A DNA stretch of 7,339 bases, from the NCBI GenBank assembly GCA_903927685.1, contig CAIYOB010000359.1:1-7339 (forward strand), written 5' to 3'. The stretch comes from an uncultured Planctomycetaceae bacterium (GTDB taxonomy: Bacteria; Planctomycetota; Planctomycetia; Pirellulales; Pirellulaceae). Positions within the stretch are counted from its first letter, which is position 1, and every line of letters begins with the position of its first letter. Position numbers and translations under genes: made by a program. The notes below the pieces were generated by a model, which did not search any database, had not been told where the DNA came from, and saw only the letters and a program-made list of their open reading frames with translations. Positions 1 to 5,603 of the stretch are shown in pieces.

Positions 1-115
1 AAGCTTCCAGCTTGCCGACGCTCCCCGTCTTCAATTCACTAACCTGCTTCCGCTGTAGTTCGCAAGCTGGAACCTTACGCCACGCTCAGTTCGCAAGCTG
101 GAAGCTTACGCCACG
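1..115. repeat. Intergenic repeat cluster (28-nt direct repeats plus inverted partial copy)
   Basis: Two 28-nt copies lie at 57-84 and 88-115 (period 31 nt) and differ at one base (C at 73, G at 104). Each begins AGTTCGCAAGCTGGAA and ends TTACGCCACG. Positions 1-15 (AAGCTTCCAGCTTGC) are the exact reverse complement of 93-107 in the second copy and match the first copy at 14 of 15 positions, so the left arm could pair with either. The core AAGCT-GGA-AGCTT (95-107) is itself a small perfect hairpin; the single base change in the first copy breaks it. The element probably continues to the left of the window. It resembles dispersed palindromic intergenic repeats that I associate with planctomycete genomes (from memory, not searched). 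It may act as a 3' hairpin for an upstream gene or be a REP/MITE-like remnant. No coding sequence is seen here. Confidence 0.8.
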
Positions 116-172
116 ACCAGGCTAGCAGACCGCTGCTCGTGCAAGTGATCCACAAACCTCTGTTTATGATCC

Positions 173-201
173 TTGACGGCAAGCGAAGATTGCTCCAAAA
201 T
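173..201 (+). promoter_or_regulatory. Candidate sigma70-type promoter for the cco operon
   Basis: TTGACG (173-178, five of six consensus -35 bases) is separated by 17 nt from CAAAAT (196-201, four of six -10 bases). Transcription would start near 208 and leave an untranslated leader of roughly 115 nt before the ATG at 322. This argues against the upstream GTG at 139 being the real start of the oxidase gene. I looked for an FNR-type TTGAT-N4-ATCAA site, expected for a microaerobically induced cbb3 oxidase, and found no convincing one between 116 and 321. Apart from this site I see nothing in that stretch. It is a motif match only. Confidence 0.35.
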
Positions 202-321
202 CACGAAAACTTGTCGGAGATTATCGCACCGATTGGTCTTGGCGACCTGCTGCCCGACGAACGATTCGGACGGGCGGGCGAGTCAGTCAGGCATGACGAA
301 CCGAACAAAGAAAGTGGGTTT

Positions 322-2637
322 ATGACATCCGCCGCTCACGCTCACGCGGACGACACCGGTCACGCGAGCCATCGAGAGGAGAACTCCGGAGTCCTGGAGA
401 AGTTCGTCTACAACGATGCGATCGTGCGTGCGTTCTTGCTGGTGACGATCCTGTGGGGCGTGGTTGCCTTCCTGGTGGGATTGATCGTGGCCATGCAGTT
501 GGCGTGGCCCAAACTGAACCTGGGTCTGTCGCTGACTTCGTTTGGCCGGCTGCGGCCGCTGCACACCAACGCGGCGATTTTCGCGTTCGCGGGCAATGGG
601 GTGTTCGCCGCCATCTACCACACGACCCAGCGGTTGTGCAAAGCGCGGCTGTTCAGCAACGCCTTGAGCTGGTTTCATTTCTGGGGCTGGCAGCTGATCA
701 TCGTCGCGGCCGCGGTGACGCTGCCGCTGGGGTTTTCGACCGGCAAGGAGTACGCGGAACTGGAGTGGCCGATCGATTTGGCGATCGCGGTCGTGTGGGT
801 GGCGTTCGCCATCAACTTCTTTGGCACCGTGGCCTGCCGCCGGGAACGCCACATGTACGTGGCCTTGTGGTTCTACATCGCAACGATCGTGACGATTCCG
901 ATCCTGCACATTTTCAACAGCCTGGAAGTGCCGGCGGGGGCATTGAAGAGCTATCCCGTCTATGCGGGCGTGCAGGACGCGTTCATGCAGTGGTGGTACG
1001 GCCACAACGCGGTCGGGTTCATGCTGACCACGCCGTTCCTGGGGCTGATGTACTATTATCTGCCCAAGGCCGCGGGGCGTCCGGTGTATTCCTACCGGCT
1101 GAGCATCATCCACTTCTGGTCGCTGGTCTTCATCTATATCTGGGCCGGTCCGCACCACCTGCATTACACCGCTTCGCCGGAATGGGCTTCGACTTTGGGG
1201 ATGCTGTTTTCCGTGATGCTGTGGATGCCGTCCTGGGGCGGCATGATCAACGGCCTGCTGACGCTCCGCGGCGCTTGGTCCAAGGTGGCGGCGGATCCGA
1301 TTCTCAAGTTCTTTGTCGTCGGGATCACGTTCTACGGGATGTCGACGTTCGAGGGCCCGCTGTTGTCCGTCAAGGCGGTGAACGCGCTGTCGCACTACAC
1401 CGACTGGACGATTGCCCACGTCCACGCCGGCGCCTTGGGCTGGGTCGGCTTCATGATCTTCGGCATGCTGTACTGGCTGATGCCGCGGATGTACCAGGCT
1501 CCGCTGTGGAGCCCCAAGCTGGCCAACACGCACTTCTGGATTGCGACGATCGGGATTCTGCTGTACATCGTGCCGATCTACGTCGCGGGCCTGACGCAGG
1601 GCTTGATGTGGCGGGCGATCGACAGCGCCGGCAACCTGGCGTATGCCGATTTTGTCGAGACGGTGATGGCGCTGATGCCGATGTACTGGCTGCGAGTCCT
1701 GGGAGGCACGCTGTATCTGGTGGGCGGGGCGCTGTGCGGAATCAACTGCCTGCAGACGATGGCCGCCCGGCCCAAGGTCTACGAGGAGACGGTTCACGAA
1801 GCTCCGGCGCTGAGTCGCGACTATGCCGAGCCGTCGGAACCAAAATCGCGGCTGGAGGGCGCTGCCGTGTTGGACGTGGCCCATCGCGTGGACGTCTGGC
1901 TGCAAGGCTGGTGGCATCGCCGCTGGGAGCGCCTGCTGTTCCGGTTTACAGTCTGGGTGGTGCTCGCCGTCAGCGTGGCGTCGTTGTTCGAGATCATCCC
2001 CACGTTCCTGATCCGTTCGAATGTCCCGACGATCGCGACGGTCGAGCCGTACACGCCGCTGGAACTGATCGGCCGAGATATCTACCTGGCCGAAGGCTGT
2101 TACAACTGCCATTCCCAGATGGTGCGACCGATCCTGGCGGAAACCAAGCGGTATGGCGAGTACAGCAAGGCGGGGGAGTTTGTGTTCGATCATCCGTTCC
2201 AATGGGGCTCGCGGCGAATCGGGCCGGACTTGGCGCGCGAAGGCGGCAAGCAGTCCTACATGTGGCACGCCTTGCACTTTGAGGAGCCGCAGAAGGTCAC
2301 CGAGAACTCGATCATGCCCTCGTATCCGGCCCTGCTGACTCAGCCGCTGAGCTTCGGCGATATTCCGTCACGGATGAAGGCCATGCGGACGTTGGGGGTG
2401 CCTTACAGCCAGGAGCAGATCGACGGCGGCATCGAGCAGGCCCAGCGGCAGGCGGCTGAGATTGCTGCCAAGATCGAGCAGGACAACGGTCCCAAGGGAT
2501 TGGCGGACAAGCGGGTGGTCGCGCTGATTGCGTACGTCGACCGGCTGGGCAGGGACCTGTTCAAGACGCCTCCCGCGGCGCCGGCGGCCGACGCGCCCAA
2601 GCTGGCTCAGGAACCGGCGTCCGGTACGCCGCGCTGA
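322..2637 (+). CDS. ccoNO: cbb3-type cytochrome c oxidase, fused subunits I and II (CcoN-CcoO)
   Basis: This is the catalytic subunit of a high-affinity membrane oxidase that reduces O2 to water while pumping protons, fused to its mono-haem cytochrome c subunit (771 aa). The CcoN part (about 1-490) is a multi-span haem-copper oxidase core. His81 and His368 match the low-spin haem b ligands and His366 the haem b3 ligand in HVHAGALGW. His228 (WYGHN) and His278/His279 (GPHHLHY) match the CuB ligands. Tyr272 matches the cross-linked tyrosine and Glu344 (TFEGP) the conserved glutamate of the cbb3 class. A linker leads to a single CcoO membrane helix (about 541-564) and a haem c site CYNCH (593-597) in the usual EGCYNCHSQMVRP context, with Met665 the likely axial ligand. 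CcoN and CcoO are separate genes in Proteobacteria. The frame stays open upstream to a GTG at 139, but those 61 residues lack family features and precede the likely transcription start, so ATG 322 is preferred. That ATG has no strong Shine-Dalgarno. The N-terminus is His-rich. Confidence 0.95.
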   Translation: MTSAAHAHADDTGHASHREENSGVLEKFVYNDAIVRAFLLVTILWGVVAFLVGLIVAMQLAWPKLNLGLSLTSFGRLRPLHTNAAIFAFAGNGVFAAIYHTTQRLCKARLFSNALSWFHFWGWQLIIVAAAVTLPLGFSTGKEYAELEWPIDLAIAVVWVAFAINFFGTVACRRERHMYVALWFYIATIVTIPILHIFNSLEVPAGALKSYPVYAGVQDAFMQWWYGHNAVGFMLTTPFLGLMYYYLPKAAGRPVYSYRLSIIHFWSLVFIYIWAGPHHLHYTASPEWASTLGMLFSVMLWMPSWGGMINGLLTLRGAWSKVAADPILKFFVVGITFYGMSTFEGPLLSVKAVNALSHYTDWTIAHVHAGALGWVGFMIFGMLYWLMPRMYQAPLWSPKLANTHFWIATIGILLYIVPIYVAGLTQGLMWRAIDSAGNLAYADFVETVMALMPMYWLRVLGGTLYLVGGALCGINCLQTMAARPKVYEETVHEAPALSRDYAEPSEPKSRLEGAAVLDVAHRVDVWLQGWWHRRWERLLFRFTVWVVLAVSVASLFEIIPTFLIRSNVPTIATVEPYTPLELIGRDIYLAEGCYNCHSQMVRPILAETKRYGEYSKAGEFVFDHPFQWGSRRIGPDLAREGGKQSYMWHALHFEEPQKVTENSIMPSYPALLTQPLSFGDIPSRMKAMRTLGVPYSQEQIDGGIEQAQRQAAEIAAKIEQDNGPKGLADKRVVALIAYVDRLGRDLFKTPPAAPAADAPKLAQEPASGTPR

Positions 2638-2650
2638 CGAGGGGGCCGAC

Positions 2651-2818
2651 ATGGAATTCAAGACGCTGCTGGGCGGCCTGGAATTGGGAACGTATGGGAG
2701 CATTGCCCTGGTGCTGTTCTTCCTGGCGTTCTTAGCAATCATTGTGCGGACGTACACGCGTCCGCGGCAGGAAATCGAAGCCCAATCGCGGCTTTGGGAA
2801 GACGAGGAAGAGAAATGA
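2651..2818 (+). CDS. ccoQ: cbb3-type cytochrome c oxidase small subunit IV (CcoQ)
   Basis: This 55-residue protein has one hydrophobic helix (about 15-33, rich in Leu, Phe, Ala, Ile) followed by a basic then strongly acidic cytoplasmic tail ending DEEEK. That is the size and layout of CcoQ, the small single-span subunit that stabilises the assembled cbb3 complex. The ATG at 2651 has a good ribosome binding site (GAGGGGG, 2639-2645) and starts 13 nt after the ccoNO stop. Its stop overlaps the ccoP start by ATGA (2815-2818), indicating translational coupling. CcoQ sequences diverge strongly, so the identification rests mainly on position between ccoO and ccoP plus topology. The open frame extends upstream into ccoNO, but those codons lie in the end of the fusion gene and are not believed to be used. 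Confidence 0.85.
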   Translation: MEFKTLLGGLELGTYGSIALVLFFLAFLAIIVRTYTRPRQEIEAQSRLWEDEEEK

Positions 2819-3462
2819 GCGAACGGCAAGAAGTCCCCCTGCTGGACCACGAGTACGACGGGATCCGCGAGTACGACAATCCGTGCCCGACGTGGTGGCA
2901 TGCGATTTTCCTGAGTACGGTCGTGTTCAGCGTGCTGTATTTCGTGTTCTTTCACATCGCCCCGTCGGCTGGCACCAACGGCTGGACTTTGGACGAAGCG
3001 TACGAAGAGACCGTGGCGGACAACCTGCAACTGCAGTTCAAAGACTTGGGCGATCTGCAGGTCGACGAGCCGACCGTGCTCAAGTACATGCACGAGTCCG
3101 AATGGCTGGCGATGGGCGCTTCGGTCTACAAGACGCACTGCAAGTCCTGCCACGGCGCCGACGGCAGCGGCCTGGTGGGGCCGAACTTGACGGATGATCA
3201 GTACAAGAACGTCAAGCAGTTGATCGACGTCGCCCGCGTCATCGAAAACGGCGCCGCCAACGGCAGTATGCCGTCTTGGAAGAACCGCCTGCATCCGAAC
3301 GAAGTGGTGATGGTCGCGGCCTACGTGGCGAACCTGCGCGGCCAGAACCTGCCCGGCCCGCGCGGGGCCGAAGGTGCGGCGATCCCGGCTTGGCCCCAGC
3401 CGGCGGCGGGCACGGCGACGGCCGCGCCGCCAGCGGCCGCGGCCGAAACGCCCAAGACGTGA
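2815..3462 (+). CDS. ccoP: cbb3-type cytochrome c oxidase subunit III (CcoP), single-haem form
   Basis: This membrane-anchored c-type cytochrome (215 aa) should pass electrons to the CcoNO core. The N-terminus carries the CcoP signature YDGIREYDNP followed by a Trp-Trp pair, then one membrane helix (about 30-48). One cytochrome c domain follows, with CKSCH (109-113) and a likely axial Met152 in the SMPSW segment. Classical proteobacterial CcoP is about 300 aa and has two CxxCH haem sites; only one is present here. The signature ends NPCPTWW instead of the common NPLPRWW, putting an unpaired Cys near the membrane. The last ~30 residues are a Pro/Ala-rich tail. The ATG at 2815 overlaps the ccoQ stop and is served by GAGGA (2804-2808). 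An earlier in-frame ATG at 2794 lies inside ccoQ and has no better support. The gene ends 42 bp from a convergent gene. Confidence 0.92.
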   Translation: MSERQEVPLLDHEYDGIREYDNPCPTWWHAIFLSTVVFSVLYFVFFHIAPSAGTNGWTLDEAYEETVADNLQLQFKDLGDLQVDEPTVLKYMHESEWLAMGASVYKTHCKSCHGADGSGLVGPNLTDDQYKNVKQLIDVARVIENGAANGSMPSWKNRLHPNEVVMVAAYVANLRGQNLPGPRGAEGAAIPAWPQPAAGTATAAPPAAAAETPKT

Positions 3463-3466
3463 GGCT

Positions 3467-3482
3467 CGTGCTTGACAGCACG
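3467..3482. terminator. Weak hairpin between convergent genes, possible terminator
   Basis: CGTGCT (3467-3472) and AGCACG (3477-3482) form a perfect 6-bp stem with a TGAC loop. It lies 4 nt after the ccoP stop, in the 42-bp gap between the oxidase operon and the convergent hydrolase-like gene. No T-run follows on either strand, so it is not a canonical Rho-independent terminator. It is only a candidate for a shared bidirectional 3' end. Confidence 0.2.
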
Positions 3483-3504
3483 TGCGGGCGAGTGTGCCAG
3501 CCGT

Positions 3505-5370
3505 TCACGGCGCTGGGGGCGCGCTGGACTCGCCCCCTCGCACCCCATCAGCCACGGCCGCGTCGGGTTCCGGGGCGGGGTTGGGAATTGGCGGTGCCTT
3601 CCAGGTGCTCCAATCCACCCTGGCGTTGGAGAACGCCTCGTAGCCCTTCGGCGTTGATTCCCCGAGGGCCGGATTGAGATTCGCCGCCAGCCAGGCCTTC
3701 GGATCACGCTGAAACTCCGCGAGTTTCTGAGCGACCTCCGCTCTGCCACCCTGGTTCTCCGTGTCCTTCTGCAGGAGCAATTCGAGCCGTTTGGCGACCA
3801 GACCGAACTGTTTCTCATCAGGCTGAACCAGGCGTGCATCCTGGGCCGCCAAGGTCTCCAGCACGTGCAGGGACCTGCCCCGCAAGGCGCGGGAGGTCTT
3901 CCAAACAACGTCCCGCTGCCTGCGCACGTCGTCGACCTTGCTCTCCCCGATCTGAATGGCCCGATCATAAAGGGCCACGGCCTGGAAGCCGAGGGCCGCG
4001 GAATCTTCCAACCGCAAGCCGGCGTCTTCAAACAGCCAGGGGTGTGCCGTGCTGTCCTGCGTGAGCATGAAGTTCGCGCGCCGATTCGCTTTCCAGATCG
4101 GCGTGTCCCAGGTGGCGTTCAGAATGGACGCCGGCTCCCAGCCATGCGAACCGTCGTGATGGCGGTCCAGTCCCATCGGGCCGATCAGATAGGTCGTATC
4201 CCAGGGAAACGCCTCCACCGACTGCGCCACATACTCCCAGGCTTGAATCAGCAGCGGCGCCGTCCGGGGGCCGTAGGGCGCGGCGATTTCCTCGAGCAGC
4301 GTATCGAGCGTGGCCTGGGGTGATTTCATCCACGCCTGCAGCATGGCCGCGTTGACCGAAAACGTGGACGGCGCAAAACCGTAGTACTCCTTCACGCCCA
4401 CCACACCTTCCATTTCCTTCCAAGCGACCATCTGGCCGTAGATCAGGCGCGGGAAGAAATCCTCGATCAGGTAGAGCGGCTTGTACAACGTGTGATCGAA
4501 TTCACCGAGCACTGGGATGTCCCGCTCCCGGGCCAGTCGCACCAGGCGCTTGACACCCAGGTCGGACTGGAAGGAGCGATCATCGAACGGATAGACCTCA
4601 TTGCTGGTCGAGGGATTCAACACCAAGCCGAGACGGGCCGGCTTGACCTTGTCGAGAATGGCGACGACCTGCCCCTTGGAAAGCTCCCAGGGCTTCCACC
4701 ACAGGCGGGTGCTGGGGCGGCAGGCTTGCATGGTGTCGATCAGGAGGTTGAGGAAACCCGGCAGCCGCTCGTCCAATGGCAAGCCGCTGCAGCGCGGACA
4801 CGGCCCGAACTCGCTGCACAGCCATGCCCCTTGATCGAACGTGTAGACCAGGACGTCATCCACCTCGGGAAAGGACTTCAGAAAGTCGGTCAACAGATCC
4901 CGGTACTTGGCCTGGATCGCCGGGTCCAGGATGCAGGCCGGCTGCAGCGGGCCGCCGCTGATCATCCGCGGGATCCCGAAGTGGGCCATCGTCTTCAGCC
5001 CGTGCTTCTTCGCTTGCTGGATGCGGAAGGCGAATTTCGCGCGCTGTCCAGCGTCCAGGTCCTCCAGATTCACGACTTCGTCGGCCGGCTTGTGTCCCCA
5101 GGCGATGCTGAGCTGGACCGTGTTGACGCCCAGGGCCTTGATCTGCTCCAACGCTTCATCGCTCCAGCTGATCTCGGGAACGGACGGATTGCCCACGACT
5201 CCCACAAAGTACTGGAAACCGCCCGGCCGTGCCGCCACCGCCGCGCCGGCGGGTGCTTCCGCCGCGGAAGCATCCGCCGCAGCAAGATACGGAGCCCGCG
5301 CAGCCGCCAGGCTGGCGACCAGGCCAAGACATAGGGTCCCCCAAACATTCCGAGGCAGTTTCGTTTTCAC
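3505..5370 (-). CDS. Secreted TIM-barrel glycoside-hydrolase-like protein, family uncertain
   Basis: This is a predicted exported protein of 621 aa. From the GTG at 5370 it begins with a basic n-region (KTKLPR) and a hydrophobic stretch (about 10-25) ending in Ala-rich sequence, a typical Sec signal peptide, followed by a low-complexity Ala/Glu linker. Residues about 50-380 read like a (beta/alpha)8 glycosidase barrel, with segments such as VNTVQLSIAWGH, LKTMAHFGIPR, DDVLVYTFDQGAW, IPVLGEFDHTLYKP and VVGVKEYYGFAP at intervals expected of strand ends. Acidic residues suited to catalysis include Asp179, Glu187, Glu229, Glu290 and Glu328; which act is unknown. A Cys cluster, CSEFGPCPRC (185-194), follows the Asp179 strand and resembles motifs in planctomycete GH20/GH67-like and DUF4838-like proteins. 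The C-terminal part (about 390-570) is helical with many Trp, then a Pro/Ala tail. A frame extension to TTG 5439 adds 23 residues made of Leu-Gly-Glu repeats ahead of the signal peptide and is disfavoured. It lies downstream of the Gfo/Idh/MocA gene in the same direction. Substrate and activity cannot be assigned. Confidence 0.7.
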   Translation of the reverse strand: MKTKLPRNVWGTLCLGLVASLAAARAPYLAAADASAAEAPAGAAVAARPGGFQYFVGVVGNPSVPEISWSDEALEQIKALGVNTVQLSIAWGHKPADEVVNLEDLDAGQRAKFAFRIQQAKKHGLKTMAHFGIPRMISGGPLQPACILDPAIQAKYRDLLTDFLKSFPEVDDVLVYTFDQGAWLCSEFGPCPRCSGLPLDERLPGFLNLLIDTMQACRPSTRLWWKPWELSKGQVVAILDKVKPARLGLVLNPSTSNEVYPFDDRSFQSDLGVKRLVRLARERDIPVLGEFDHTLYKPLYLIEDFFPRLIYGQMVAWKEMEGVVGVKEYYGFAPSTFSVNAAMLQAWMKSPQATLDTLLEEIAAPYGPRTAPLLIQAWEYVAQSVEAFPWDTTYLIGPMGLDRHHDGSHGWEPASILNATWDTPIWKANRRANFMLTQDSTAHPWLFEDAGLRLEDSAALGFQAVALYDRAIQIGESKVDDVRRQRDVVWKTSRALRGRSLHVLETLAAQDARLVQPDEKQFGLVAKRLELLLQKDTENQGGRAEVAQKLAEFQRDPKAWLAANLNPALGESTPKGYEAFSNARVDWSTWKAPPIPNPAPEPDAAVADGVRGGESSAPPAP

Positions 5371-5376
5371 GGCGAT

Positions 5377-5383
5377 ATCACCT
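5377..5383 (-). promoter_or_regulatory. Ribosome binding site supporting the GTG start at 5370
   Basis: On the minus strand AGGTGAT sits 6 nt before GTG 5370. It matches the 3' half of the extended Shine-Dalgarno consensus (AAGGAGGTGATC) and is placed correctly for that start, which begins exactly at the signal peptide. The same heptamer core recurs in the 12-nt repeats upstream, so the site may itself be repeat-derived. Confidence 0.5.
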
Positions 5384-5501
5384 GATCTTTCACCCAGTCT
5401 TTCAGCTAATCCTTCACCTAATCTTTTGCCCACCACCAACCCTCAAATTAACTCCACCCTGATGTATCAGTAGATTAGGTGAAAGATTAAGTGAAAGATC
5501 A
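5377..5501. repeat. 12-nt tandem repeats in two opposing arrays (inverted pair)
   Basis: On the minus strand four consecutive 12-nt units fill 5424-5377: AGATTAGGTGAA, GGATTAGCTGAA, AGACTGGGTGAA and AGATCAGGTGAT. On the plus strand 5472-5501 holds AGATTAGGTGAA, AGATTAAGTGAA and a half unit AGATCA. The arrays therefore face each other across a 47-nt spacer (5425-5471). The first units pair over 12 of 12 bases; shifted one unit, 5473-5500 pairs with 5384-5411 at 24 of 28 positions, so a long imperfect hairpin can form in more than one register. If translated in the hydrolase frame the left array gives RLGE-GLAE-RLGE-RSGD. A GGTTTGGGAGCGAGT segment follows at 5503-5517 and may belong to the element. 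The rest of the gap to 5603 shows nothing recognisable. Confidence 0.8.
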
Positions 5502-5603
5502 TGGTTTGGGAGCGAGTACGGACGCGGCGCTGGAATTCGCAGATGCTGACCCGGCATAACCACATGGGCGAGTCCGAGGTGCACCGGAACGTCATGGCGC
5601 GGT

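Noticed and set aside
139..321. N-terminal extension of ccoNO from GTG 139
   Set aside because: The 61 residues show no CcoN-like sequence or signal, and the best promoter candidate lies downstream of this GTG.
116..321. FNR/ANR binding site upstream of the oxidase operon
   Set aside because: No sequence close to TTGAT-N4-ATCAA was found; partial matches were too weak to report.
283..2277. A 664-codon open frame on the minus strand opposite ccoNO
   Set aside because: It lies antisense to a gene with every expected catalytic residue. Its product is His/Arg/Gln-rich with no domain or hydrophobic pattern, as expected of a reverse-strand reading of GC-rich codons.
453..2282. A 609-codon plus-strand frame inside ccoNO
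   Set aside because: It is in another frame of the oxidase gene and its product is low in complexity and rich in Arg and Gly. GC-rich third-position bias explains its length.
2368..3294. A 308-codon minus-strand frame opposite the end of ccoNO, ccoQ and ccoP
   Set aside because: It is antisense to three well-supported, translationally linked genes, and its product has no recognisable domain.
4492..5334. A 280-codon plus-strand frame opposite the hydrolase-like gene
   Set aside because: The opposite strand has a signal peptide, barrel-like segments and a sensible start. This frame has neither a ribosome binding site nor a recognisable domain.
5377..5501. Inverted repeats as the ends of an insertion sequence
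   Set aside because: Only 47 nt lie between the arms, there is no transposase and no target duplication is visible. The arms are tandem 12-nt units, not transposon termini.
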